The notes: generated from the letters alone by a model not told the origin. A stretch of DNA of 15,134 nucleotides from an uncultured Prevotellaceae bacterium (GCA_902775075.1 CACYKX010000061.1:13696-28829), one strand, 5' to 3'; positions 6,590 to 15,134 are shown, numbered from the stretch's first letter. Numbers and translations: made by a program.

Positions 6590-7681
6590 TTACACATACT
6601 CCTCACCTTTCTTGATGAGAACCTCGTTCACATATTTCTTGACGAGCGCCGAGGAGTCCTCTTTCTTGCACACTAAGAGCACATTATCCTTCTCGGCCAC
6701 AATATAACCGTCCAACCCATTCAACACAGCCAGTTTACCCGACGGCATCTTGATAACATTATTATGACAGTCCTCGAGGAGCACATCTGAATTGATGACC
6801 ACATTATCATCATCACTCTTCTGCATCGCCTCATAGATTCCATGCCATGTACCCACATCAGCCCATCCAAAGCTACACTTCTTCACATACACATTTTCTG
6901 ATTTCTCGAGTACACCATAATCTATAGAAATGTTCGGATACGAAGGGAAATGCTCCCTCACATATTCACCCTCCTCCTCTTCCGTAAAATCAGGGTTTAC
7001 CTTGTCAAGATTACGCAACACAGATGGTAAGAACTTGTACAGACACATACCGAGATGATGAACATTAGAGAGGAAGATACCCGTATTCCAGAACCATTCA
7101 CCACTCTCCATGAAAGCCTTGGCAAACTCACGGTCTGGTTTTTCGATAAAGCTCTGCACCTTAAAGATATCATCAAAGTAAGAATAGTCACCCAACTGAA
7201 TATATCCATATCCCGGTTCCGGACGAGTAGGTTTCACCCCCATCGTAAGCAAACAATTGTTGTTGGTAACAAATTCTAAGCCTTCTTTCAAGTCACGTCC
7301 AAACTGTTCAGCATCCAAGATTACCTGATCTGAGGGAACAACAACCAAGTTAGCATACGGATTACGATGAGCCACCCGATGAGCCACCCATGCTACACTA
7401 GGAGCAGTATTGCGATGAATCGGTTCTGCCATCAGATTATTCTCAGCCAGATCCGGCAACTGTTGTCTTACCAAATCAGCATATTCAATATTCGTATTTA
7501 CGAGAACATGATCAGGGCTCATGAATTTCGTCATGCGCTCATACGTCTGTTGCAATTGAGTTTTTCCAGTGCCGAAGAAGTCAATAAACTGTTTAGGATA
7601 ACTCTCACGACTACACGGCCAGAGCCTTCTACCCTTTCCGCCAGCCAATATTACACAATAATCATTATTCGATGTCATCAT
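6590..7681 (-). CDS. manC: Mannose-1-phosphate guanylyltransferase (GDP-mannose pyrophosphorylase)
   Basis: This cytoplasmic enzyme makes GDP-mannose from mannose-1-phosphate and GTP, feeding capsule, O-antigen or glycoprotein mannose and fucose. The 363 residues match the short, single-domain form without the C-terminal isomerase domain of bifunctional ManC/AlgA. Visible motifs: LAGGKGRRLWPCSRESYPKQF nucleotide-binding loop (12-32), PSDQ (about 116-119), FIEKP, WNTGIF, SIDYGVLEKS and FGWADVGTW. A start Met-Met pair at 7681/7678 leaves a small choice of start. The promoter lies just upstream. It is monocistronic here: upstream is the divergent tRNA unit, downstream the convergent HIT gene. 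No polysaccharide cluster is adjacent, which fits a housekeeping copy. Confidence 0.95.
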   Translation of the reverse strand: MMTSNNDYCVILAGGKGRRLWPCSRESYPKQFIDFFGTGKTQLQQTYERMTKFMSPDHVLVNTNIEYADLVRQQLPDLAENNLMAEPIHRNTAPSVAWVAHRVAHRNPYANLVVVPSDQVILDAEQFGRDLKEGLEFVTNNNCLLTMGVKPTRPEPGYGYIQLGDYSYFDDIFKVQSFIEKPDREFAKAFMESGEWFWNTGIFLSNVHHLGMCLYKFLPSVLRNLDKVNPDFTEEEEGEYVREHFPSYPNISIDYGVLEKSENVYVKKCSFGWADVGTWHGIYEAMQKSDDDNVVINSDVLLEDCHNNVIKMPSGKLAVLNGLDGYIVAEKDNVLLVCKKEDSSALVKKYVNEVLIKKGEEYV

Positions 7682-7707
7682 AGTCTTAACGCATGTTTGA
7701 TTTTGAT

Positions 7708-7740
7708 GTAAAGGTACGAAAAAATAGCAATTGTTAGCAA
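7708..7740 (-). promoter_or_regulatory. Probable manC promoter
   Basis: On the minus strand, TACCTTTAC (7716-7708) differs at one position from the -7 consensus. A weak TTG (7740-7738) lies 21 bases upstream. The predicted leader is about 20 nt. Confidence 0.55.
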
Positions 7741-7766
7741 GAAAATTAAGATTTTTATGCTAAAAG

Positions 7767-7798
7767 TTTGTCAATTCGAAAAAAAGTACTACCTTTGC
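7767..7798 (+). promoter_or_regulatory. tRNA-Leu promoter
   Basis: TTTG (7767-7770), a 19-base spacer and TACCTTTGC (7790-7798) form a full consensus promoter. The start is predicted near 7804, leaving about 20 nt of 5' leader for RNase P removal. Confidence 0.8.
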
Positions 7799-7822
7799 AT
7801 CGTCAATCACAAAAGACGCCAT

Positions 7823-7904
7823 GCCCAGATGGCGGAATTGGTAGACGCGCTGGTCTCAAACACCAGTGCCGCAAGGCATGCCGGTTCGATCCCGGCTCTG
7901 GGTA
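7823..7904 (+). tRNA. tRNA-Leu (anticodon CAA, decodes UUG)
   Basis: A class II tRNA fold can be drawn. The acceptor GCCCAGA pairs with TCTGGGT (first pair G-U). The D-arm is TGGCGGAATTGGTAGACGC. The anticodon stem CTGGT/ACCAG holds loop CTCAAAC with anticodon CAA. A long variable arm (TGCC, GCAA, GGCA) and T-arm GCCGG-TTCGATC-CCGGC follow. The long variable arm and discriminator A (7904) agree with leucine. CCA is not encoded (ACA follows the acceptor), so it is added after transcription. Confidence 0.97.
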
Positions 7905-7911
7905 CAAAAGC

Positions 7912-7944
7912 AAAGTGCTGTAACTTTTTGTTACAGCACTTTTT
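7912..7944 (+). terminator. Terminator of the tRNA-Leu unit
   Basis: A 13-bp perfect stem (7912-7924 with 7930-7942) has a five-T loop and a T-run. It closes a single-tRNA transcription unit eight bases past the mature 3' end. Confidence 0.93.
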
Positions 7945-8025
7945 CTTTTATCAGATGATAACAAGTTCATCTTTCTATGTATTTTATCCCTTTATACTCA
8001 AGAAGAATAACTATATGTATTTCAT

Positions 8026-8068
8026 AAAAAAACTCTGCCTCTCATTTTTGATTGACAGAGTCTTTTTT
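8026..8068 (-). terminator. Probable terminator of the LytTR operon
   Basis: ACTCTG (8032-8037) and CAGAGT (8056-8061) pair around an 18-nt loop. On the minus strand the stem is followed by seven T, so it suits the gene ending at 8132. The plus strand also has a T-run, so it may act both ways. The remaining bases of 7945-8131 show no gene. Confidence 0.7.
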
Positions 8069-8131
8069 ATTTCCCATATGGTGAAACTTTTGCGTAAATA
8101 AACAATGATAGAGTTTAGGAATTTAACATCC

Positions 8132-9766
8132 CTAGCGTTTGATCGCCTCCTTAATTTGTGCCATATTACTGCGAGATACAGGAATCGTTTCATTACAATG
8201 TTTCATCAGAAGTTGCATACTGCTCGACTTAGAAAGAATTCGTTCCACCTGTTGGAGGTTTACCAGAAAAGCACGATGGCAACGCACGATCATCGAACAA
8301 ACGCTAAGTTGTTGTTCTATCTGTTTCAAAGTAGAACGAATCATCTGATTCTTCACAACACCATCCTGCAATTGGAAAATCTTCACGTAGTTACCCACAG
8401 CTTCCAGATAAACAACATCTTGTAATTGCAATTTTATCGTATCGTTGGTAGTACCGGTAAGAACGATTGTAGACCGACAAGGATTTACTTTTTCATCAGG
8501 AAGAGAAGTCTCCTCTGTTTTATGATTCTGTTGTTGCAACTTCTGCAACTTATTATTCAGAATATGCATTTCTACATCCTTCTCCAAGATCTTCTTTTTA
8601 CGGCGACGTAGGAAAACAGAGAGACCGAAAATGACACCAAGTTGACCTAATGTCAACAGCAAGAAGAAAATGAATAACTTCTGCTGTGTGACGAGCAACA
8701 GTAACTCATGCTCGCGCAGTTTCCGGATAGACTCTTGCTTCGCTTTCGCTATCGCCTCCCGCTTACTTCTCGCCTTGTACACCCCATTGGCATATTCCGC
8801 GATATCAGTGACATTATACTTCCCTGTTAAGGCATAGTCGAGCACCATCTTATGCGACAGAATGTTGAAGCGGAACGGATCATATCTATAATCATCATAA
8901 GTAATACGAGGTAACATATCCATATAATATTTCGCACGCTGCTTGTCACCTTTGAGAAGATAGGCATGTGAAAGTGAGAATATTGACTCAGGAATCTCAT
9001 TCTTATAAATCTCCGACTGCCGATAATGCTCCAACGCCTTTTCATGCCATCTGATACCCTCATCAATCTTACCCTCATCAATCAGCACATCCGCATAGTT
9101 CGGGATGACAAGTATCCAGATATGTGCGGAATCCTTTGCATGAGGTAGAGTGGCGATAGCCCGCAACGAATACTCATTCGACTTTTTGACGTCACCATGA
9201 TAATAATATCCCGCAGCCAGTCCATCAAGATAATCAGTATGGTTTCTGTCTCCACCGTCGAGTTTCATCAACATCTCAGAATAGCGAGTAGCAGCCTTCA
9301 AGTCGTGAACATGGAAAGCTAGGTCAGCCAAAGCCACCACATAAGAAAGAATCTCCTTTCGGTTTCCCAGTTTCTTACTTTCAGCGAGAGCCCGCTCCAT
9401 CAACAGTCGAGCCTTTTCAGGTTTATCCTTCCACCAATAATATGACGAAGCCATCTCTCGAGCCTTTCTCAGCATCACCCTGTCCACAGGCTGATGATTT
9501 TCATAATAGTTAAGCGAAAATAGCACTGCAGAATCCTCCGATAAAGCCTCATTCATGCCCGTATGTCCCTCAGCCATCGCCAGCCAATACCGAGCAACCC
9601 ATTCATCAGGCAAATGTCCAAGGTTTTCCACCTTATTTAAGGTTTTCAGGGCACTATCAGGATGTAATTTTACCAAATTCTCTGCATCAGAGATCAATTC
9701 CTTGTCAGAATGTCCACAGGCCGTGAGGAAGATCAGTGAAGCAATTATATATATAATTTTCTTCAT
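8132..9766 (-). CDS. Lipid-anchored TPR / transmembrane / LytTR transcription regulator
   Basis: This 544-residue protein seems to span from periplasm to DNA. Residues 1-17 form a lipoprotein signal with lipobox LTAC (Cys17). Residues 20-335 are helical with TPR-like repeats (for example 121-160, 186-205, 222-250, 262-283). One strong membrane segment lies at 364-386, followed by basic RRRKKK and a coiled coil at 390-415. A LytTR DNA-binding domain fills 444-541 (DVVYLEAVGNYVKIF, RSTLKQIEQQL, VRCHRAFLVNLQQV, IPVSRSN). I infer a periplasmic TPR sensor and a cytoplasmic DNA binder, with no kinase needed. A TTG start at 9799 is possible, but ATG at 9766 puts the signal peptide at the terminus. 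It follows the LiaF-like gene by 85 bases with no clear promoter between. Confidence 0.87.
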   Translation of the reverse strand: MKKIIYIIASLIFLTACGHSDKELISDAENLVKLHPDSALKTLNKVENLGHLPDEWVARYWLAMAEGHTGMNEALSEDSAVLFSLNYYENHQPVDRVMLRKAREMASSYYWWKDKPEKARLLMERALAESKKLGNRKEILSYVVALADLAFHVHDLKAATRYSEMLMKLDGGDRNHTDYLDGLAAGYYYHGDVKKSNEYSLRAIATLPHAKDSAHIWILVIPNYADVLIDEGKIDEGIRWHEKALEHYRQSEIYKNEIPESIFSLSHAYLLKGDKQRAKYYMDMLPRITYDDYRYDPFRFNILSHKMVLDYALTGKYNVTDIAEYANGVYKARSKREAIAKAKQESIRKLREHELLLLVTQQKLFIFFLLLTLGQLGVIFGLSVFLRRRKKKILEKDVEMHILNNKLQKLQQQNHKTEETSLPDEKVNPCRSTIVLTGTTNDTIKLQLQDVVYLEAVGNYVKIFQLQDGVVKNQMIRSTLKQIEQQLSVCSMIVRCHRAFLVNLQQVERILSKSSSMQLLMKHCNETIPVSRSNMAQIKEAIKR

Positions 9767-9851
9767 GTTACGATGGTTAATTCGCGTTTTATCTTGCAAG
9801 AAGACATTTTATCAATTTATTACAAGAAAAAATGGTAAGAAATCATTTCCT

Positions 9852-10403
9852 TTAGTTTTTGATACTAACACCCCCGAAGAAGTTGCTTGCCACAATATAT
9901 AGAGTTGGAAGTTTCTGATCATTAGTAGAAAGAGACTCATTGCCTACGCCACCGAAGAAGCTGCGACTTTTCACGAGCACATTTACGTTTTCCGGAACAT
10001 ACAGTTCTACACCACCGAACGAAGTATGGATATCTATTTCTTCATCCTCATTGATTACAGCATTTCGCAAGTCAAGTTTGATTCCTCCAAAACTAGCTTC
10101 CAATCGCGCGCCATGAAAAGACTCACCATTATACACATACTCATCGCCTCCATATTTCGTAGAACAAAGAATGCGCCTTCCCTCTTCCTGGTCAGGAATT
10201 GGACGTCTAAGCCATTGGTCACGATCCTTACAAAAACTTTTCACCACCAAAGACGCTCCTATATATAGTAGAATACAAGGAAGGATATAACTAGTCCAAG
10301 GTTGGTTAGACAACCATTGCAGAGATATAATATTCCATATTGCAGCAAGTTTTAACAAAGCCCCCACAATAAAAATGATTCCAATAATAGTTCCTGTTCT
10401 CAT
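9852..10403 (-). CDS. LiaF-like membrane protein with repeated FGG motifs
   Basis: The 183-residue protein has two hydrophobic segments at the N-terminus (about 5-24 and 38-55), then a basic/polar linker and a beta-rich C-terminal domain. That domain holds four evenly placed FGG turns: SFGGIKLDL (104), SFGGVELYV (128), FFGGVGNES (149) and FFGGVSIKN (175). This layout is the LiaF/VraT-type family (DUF5668-like membrane part plus LiaF C-terminal-like part). In Bacillota, LiaF restrains a cell-envelope stress two-component system; that role is known for LiaF, not shown here. Its position as first gene of an operon with the membrane LytTR regulator suggests it modulates that regulator. The start is ATG at 10403, after an unusually long leader. 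Confidence 0.82.
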   Translation of the reverse strand: MRTGTIIGIIFIVGALLKLAAIWNIISLQWLSNQPWTSYILPCILLYIGASLVVKSFCKDRDQWLRRPIPDQEEGRRILCSTKYGGDEYVYNGESFHGARLEASFGGIKLDLRNAVINEDEEIDIHTSFGGVELYVPENVNVLVKSRSFFGGVGNESLSTNDQKLPTLYIVASNFFGGVSIKN

Positions 10404-10544
10404 AATTCTTTATGTATTGTTGTTTATATTTTGAATGTAATTTCTTTAGAAAAAAAACAATTCTCATTCCATGATACTTGGCGAGAAATGTTCCGAAGAT
10501 TATCAAGGTTTACATCCTTGAGAGAATGCTTTCCCTTGAAATAT
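10404..10544 (-). promoter_or_regulatory. Long 5' leader of the LiaF-like/LytTR operon
   Basis: The predicted start near 10544 leaves about 140 nt before the ATG, much longer than other leaders here (about 20-50 nt). It contains one small hairpin, TCAAGG/CCTTGA (10504-10522), and runs of T and A near the start codon. I see no riboswitch I recognise and no convincing short gene. Confidence 0.45.
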
Positions 10545-10549
10545 TGATG

Positions 10550-10582
10550 ACAAAGGTATAAATAAAAATGATTTCCTCCAAA
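10550..10582 (-). promoter_or_regulatory. Promoter of the LiaF-like/LytTR operon
   Basis: On the minus strand, TTTG (10582-10579), 20 bases, then TACCTTTGT (10558-10550). It is a full-form match except for the last base of the -7 element. Confidence 0.75.
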
Positions 10583-10672
10583 TTATAGGGATAGACAAAC
10601 ATATTATGTGACGAAATAATAAATTTACTTACATTACTATTCGTCACAAAATGTTACCATTCATCCCTAAAT
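10583..10672. repeat. Imperfect 90-base palindrome upstream of the LiaF-like promoter
   Basis: Two 33-base arms (10583-10615 and 10640-10672) match at about 21 of 33 positions when one is reverse-complemented. The matches cluster in an inner block TGTGACGAA/TTCGTCACA (10607-10615, 10640-10648) and an outer block TAGGGAT/ATCCCTA (10586-10592, 10663-10669). The centre is A/T-rich. The palindrome abuts the -33 box of the operon promoter. TCCTC occurs at 10574-10578 and 10672-10676, so a small transposon-like remnant is an alternative to an operator. Confidence 0.5.
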
Positions 10673-10695
10673 CCTCATTTTATGGAAATATACAG

Positions 10696-10730
10696 AAGAC
10701 CCTGAGTCAAAATAAACTCAGGGTCTTTTT
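10696..10730 (+). terminator. Plus-strand terminator hairpin without an assigned transcript
   Basis: A 12-bp perfect stem (10696-10707 with 10716-10727) has an 8-nt loop and a five-T tract on the plus strand only. No plus-strand gene or clear promoter lies upstream. On the minus strand it could serve as a second stop for the lipoprotein transcript, but it lacks a T-run there. Confidence 0.7.
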
Positions 10731-10744
10731 ATTTATCTATCCAT

Positions 10745-10788
10745 AAAAAGACTGTAAAGAACCGGTAACAACGTTGTTACCCTTTACA
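10745..10788 (-). terminator. Terminator of the lipoprotein gene, containing an 18-base palindrome
   Basis: Read on the minus strand, TGTAAAG (10788-10782) pairs with CTTTACA (10759-10753). The stem encloses the perfect 18-base palindrome GGTAACAACGTTGTTACC (10781-10764) with a 4-base bulge, and TTTTT follows at 10749-10745. It begins ten bases after the stop codon. Confidence 0.78.
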
Positions 10789-10797
10789 TCTGTTTTT

Positions 10798-12474
10798 CTA
10801 TTCATCCATATTCAAAACCACATCGATATCATAGTTATCACCATTGGCACCTGTCATAACTGTTACTTTACCTTGATTTTCACCAACGACAGGAACCCAA
10901 AGGGCTATCTTTTGTCCATCACTCGTCGTTGCCTCATACTTGATAGACATATTGGCTGCCTCGAAATGTGTGAATTTTCTCTCAAGTGACTGATATTGTG
11001 AAGCACCACTCCAGTCTAAGTTTACACGTACAGCTGCATTTTTGTTAATATCGCAAACATAGAAGCCATCGTTATCCACATCACCACATGCAATGCCATT
11101 GATATATGCGTTGATGCTACCCGGATAATGAGCTGGCAATTCATGCATCACAAAGACACCATCACCACTGGCCTTAGGATCAAAGATACACATGATGCGC
11201 TTTGGTGGTACCTGACCATCATCGCTCATGATAAACTTGAAAGTGGGCTCAGTAGTGACGAATCCCTTATCATCAAAGCCTATACCAATCTGCATCGGTG
11301 TGCCATACAATCTTGTGCCGACTGTTGCATCGCTGACATTGACACTATAGAAATCTATTCTATTAGGATCTTCAGGATGACCATCCGGCTGATGATGGTT
11401 GCGTATCGCATAGAATTCACCGGCAATAGTTATCAACGACCAATGGGTATTTTCGTCATTTTTGTCAGTCTCCGGAATAACAAGGCGAGTCAACTTATTC
11501 GTTGATGTATTATAAATATAAGGTACAGAGAACAGCTTTTCTTCTCCTCTGTCCATTACCTTTTCGCGACAAACCACACCTAGATTGTTACCAGCAGGAA
11601 GGATATGAGCAACATCGTATTTATTTTCAACAACAGCAGGGATAATATCCTCATAGCTGAGAGAGGTTCCATTATCCGTGACACGCAATACTCTACCATT
11701 AGGATGGTTGTGATCTATCTCGTAACCGCCCTCACGTACATAGATATGATTACCTATGGCATGAAGCCAACCATTCAGCATACTCTGAGGGTTGTAGCCG
11801 TCTCCTAGATCATTCGGAGCACCATCCTTGACTTCCCAGATAAACAGAGCACCATCACTCTTGCGAATAAAATACTGTCCACCATGAACACTATGATGGG
11901 ATTCGTTAAAGTCATCACGAATCTTCGTAAGCATCTTCTTTACAGGCGACTCTTCCATCTGATTATAGTCAGGCACCTCGTAACGACAATTACTCAACCA
12001 CAGATAGTTATCACCAACATCGAAGATGAAGTTAGGAACGATTCTCAAACTCGAGTTTATTCGTTCTATGACAGTTTTAACTTCCTTTTTCTGTTCCTCG
12101 CTAGCCTCATCGATATCCTCCTCGTTACCATTTTCATCCTTCACGGCAACCTCAACATCAAAGGTATATTTCACCTCGATAAACTTCATATCGTCAGAGG
12201 CCTTCAGCAACGAGTTGACGATTGCCACATCACCTTCGGCACGTGTCACATCCTTTGACGATGCTGAACTTCCACCCAACTTTCGTCCCACAGCAACAGC
12301 CTTTGCTCCGGTTATGTCCGTATTATTGGCCTTTACTGCCTTAAGGACCAGACTGGTATTACTTACACTACCTCCTCCACCATTATTTATAATAGTAGTA
12401 TTATCATCACCTGAGCAAGAGGTAAACATAGTTACAGGTAATGTAATAAGAATTAATGCGAAAACTTTCTTCAT
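10798..12474 (-). CDS. Large lipoprotein of unknown function, probably surface-exposed
   Basis: I do not recognise the family. The 558 residues start with a lipoprotein signal (MKKVFALILITLPVTMFTSC, Cys20). The next residues, SGDDN, are acidic just after the lipid-anchored Cys, as in the Bacteroidota lipoprotein export signal that sends lipoproteins to the cell surface. A flexible NNGGGGS linker and an acidic region around 120-140 (EDIDEASEEQKKE) follow. From about 150 on the chain is beta-rich with repeated aromatic/Gly strands (LFIWEVKDG, GNHIYVREGG, GEFYAIRNHH, DGFYVCDINK), which would fit a propeller-like fold; that is inference. ATG at 12474 is chosen over TTG at 12504 because it puts the signal at the terminus. 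It is monocistronic, with its own promoter and terminator. Confidence 0.8.
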   Translation of the reverse strand: MKKVFALILITLPVTMFTSCSGDDNTTIINNGGGGSVSNTSLVLKAVKANNTDITGAKAVAVGRKLGGSSASSKDVTRAEGDVAIVNSLLKASDDMKFIEVKYTFDVEVAVKDENGNEEDIDEASEEQKKEVKTVIERINSSLRIVPNFIFDVGDNYLWLSNCRYEVPDYNQMEESPVKKMLTKIRDDFNESHHSVHGGQYFIRKSDGALFIWEVKDGAPNDLGDGYNPQSMLNGWLHAIGNHIYVREGGYEIDHNHPNGRVLRVTDNGTSLSYEDIIPAVVENKYDVAHILPAGNNLGVVCREKVMDRGEEKLFSVPYIYNTSTNKLTRLVIPETDKNDENTHWSLITIAGEFYAIRNHHQPDGHPEDPNRIDFYSVNVSDATVGTRLYGTPMQIGIGFDDKGFVTTEPTFKFIMSDDGQVPPKRIMCIFDPKASGDGVFVMHELPAHYPGSINAYINGIACGDVDNDGFYVCDINKNAAVRVNLDWSGASQYQSLERKFTHFEAANMSIKYEATTSDGQKIALWVPVVGENQGKVTVMTGANGDNYDIDVVLNMDE

Positions 12475-12500
12475 ATCCAAAATAGTTAGTAGTAATAATC

Positions 12501-12509
12501 GCAAATATA
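12501..12509 (-). promoter_or_regulatory. -7 element of the lipoprotein gene
   Basis: TATATTTGC on the minus strand matches TAnnTTTGC. A weak CTG lies about 21 bases upstream in place of TTTG. The leader is about 20 nt. Confidence 0.6.
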
Positions 12510-12651
12510 TATAATGATTCTCATAATATTCAGTTTTAAACAGAAATTAACAAAGCAGCCAAGAATTCAACGTTGCGGTTAACAGATATTAAGATTGCAG
12601 AAAAAGGGGTAAAACGAACTTCTTTATGATGGAAGGTATTCATATTTTGCA

Positions 12652-12660
12652 TACCTTTGT
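12652..12660 (+). promoter_or_regulatory. -7 element upstream of the TlpA-like gene
   Basis: TACCTTTGT matches the -7 consensus except for the last base; no -33 TTTG is seen. Predicted start is near 12666, with a leader of about 59 nt. Confidence 0.55.
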
Positions 12661-12724
12661 GTTAAATTATACTTACCAGAGTAAATAACTGTAATGGAGA
12701 GAATGGGAAAAACAAAGTAATAAT

Positions 12725-13482
12725 ATGAAGAATCTATTTATTTTACTACTCATGTTGTGCTCGCTGACTGCGACCGCACAAGAACGTACTGACACTGTGA
12801 TTCCGAAAGTTTTATGCAATGGCTATTTCTTTCGTGATATGAAAAGTCTTCCTTATAGTTCGTTCTCTATTCATCGACTGAAAGACAATGAGGGCAACAG
12901 CATCGTTGCCGTCGATGTCAATGGCGCATTACCGGAGTCTGTCATCCAACAGGCTATCCCTCGTGAGCAGGTTCACAACGCTGACCAGTTTCTGAAAGGT
13001 ATCAATATGCTGCACGAGATGGAGGAACTGACAAGGGGGAAAGCAAAAGGTCACGACATTTTATATTATCCGGAAGTCGGCAAACAGTTCCCTAAGTTCT
13101 GTGAGAAAGATGTGGACGGACGAATATGGACTAACGATAGTGTGCGAGGTCATGTGATGGTACTTAACCTATGGTACTCCGGGTGTGGGCCATGCCGAGC
13201 AGAGATGCCGGAGCTTTCTACGTGGAAGGAAAAGTTTCCTGATGTCATATTCTTTTCTGCTACCTTCCACAAAGCCGAACAGGTGAAGAATATTACCGAG
13301 AAGCAGCATTTCACGTGGACGCACCTTGTAGAGGCCAAAGATATGATGTCGTGGATTGGCAACAAAGGATTTCCCCTCACTGTCGTGGTCGACAAGCATG
13401 GCATTGTCCGTCATGCTGTCCACGGTACCAGTGAAGGGAATCGCGCGCAAATACTAACTAAAATCAAAGAAGCAAATGCTGA

Positions 13483-13486
<4 letters not shown>
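12725..13486 (+). CDS. TlpA-like periplasmic thioredoxin-fold protein
   Basis: This 253-residue precursor has a signal peptide ending TATA around residue 18. Residues 20-118 are a non-thioredoxin N-terminal part that I do not recognise. A TlpA/ResA-type thioredoxin domain follows at about 119-250: a strand-rich entry (GKQFPKFCEKDVDGRIW), LNLWYSGCGPCRAEMPEL with active-site Cys154-Gly-Pro-Cys157, and the cis-proline loop GFPLTVVVD with Pro217. The family reduces or exchanges disulfides on exported proteins; WxxxCGPC is typical of the reductant branch. The partner is unknown. It has its own promoter and converges on the GH97 gene, with stop codons 16 bases apart. A nine-codon open reading frame ends four bases before the start. 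Confidence 0.88.

Positions 13487-15134
<1,648 letters not shown>

Noticed and set aside
7757..8101. Plus-strand 114-codon frame over the tRNA
   Set aside because: It reads through tRNA-Leu and two terminator hairpins and shows no protein-like pattern.
9767..9851. Separate promoter for the LytTR gene
   Set aside because: No TAnnTTTG element found on the minus strand in the 85-base gap. A TCTTGCAAGA palindrome (9792-9801) is present but too short to call an operator. Read-through from the LiaF-like promoter is preferred.
10306..10506. Minus-strand 66-codon frame overlapping the start of the LiaF-like gene
   Set aside because: It starts with TTG, has low-complexity Lys/Tyr-rich content, and runs out of frame into a well-supported gene. 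It is a shadow.
12026..12514. Plus-strand 162-codon frame opposite the lipoprotein N-terminus
   Set aside because: Ser/Thr-rich antisense composition; the minus-strand lipoprotein with signal peptide, promoter and terminator explains the region.

Overview
The window looks like chromosomal core DNA from a member of the Bacteroidales, most likely Prevotella or Segatella. Nearly every upstream region carries the Bacteroidota promoter form (TTTG, 19-21 bases, then TAnnTTTGC). Start codons lack Shine-Dalgarno sequences and sit in A-rich stretches. The gene content also fits: a GH97 alpha-glucosidase, a TPR lipoprotein with a LytTR domain, small outer-membrane beta-barrels, and a lipoprotein with an acidic stretch after the lipid-anchored Cys. 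No genus marker gene is present, so the genus is an inference.

Layout. (1) 1-3726: the start of a guanine-deaminase-type enzyme (minus strand, cut by the window edge) is divergent from a 1110-residue Dna2-like nuclease-helicase. (2) 3727-5193: two small outer-membrane beta-barrel proteins, each with its own promoter and terminator. (3) 5194-5604: 411 bases without a convincing protein gene. They hold a compact minus-strand transcription unit (promoter, about 64 nt, terminator) that I call a candidate small RNA, and a plus-strand promoter whose transcript meets a strong terminator hairpin before greA. (4) 5605-6503: greA and a HIT-family hydrolase, probably one operon, converging on manC (GDP-mannose synthesis). 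(5) 7767-7944: tRNA-Leu(CAA) as an independent unit. (6) 8132-10582: a two-gene minus-strand operon of a LiaF-like membrane protein followed by a lipid-anchored TPR/transmembrane/LytTR regulator. An imperfect palindrome lies just upstream of its promoter. (7) 10798-12474: a large lipoprotein of unknown function, probably displayed on the cell surface. (8) 12725-15134: a TlpA-like periplasmic thioredoxin convergent with a 5'-truncated inverting-type GH97 glycosidase.

How the parts may work together. There is no mobile element, CRISPR array or obvious defence island. The most interesting material is regulatory. It includes the small-RNA candidate, whose 5' end is complementary to the start-codon regions of both neighbouring outer-membrane genes; the hairpin in the greA leader; and TAGGGA motifs shared by the LytTR-operon promoter region and the second outer-membrane gene, where they form a direct repeat at 21-base spacing.
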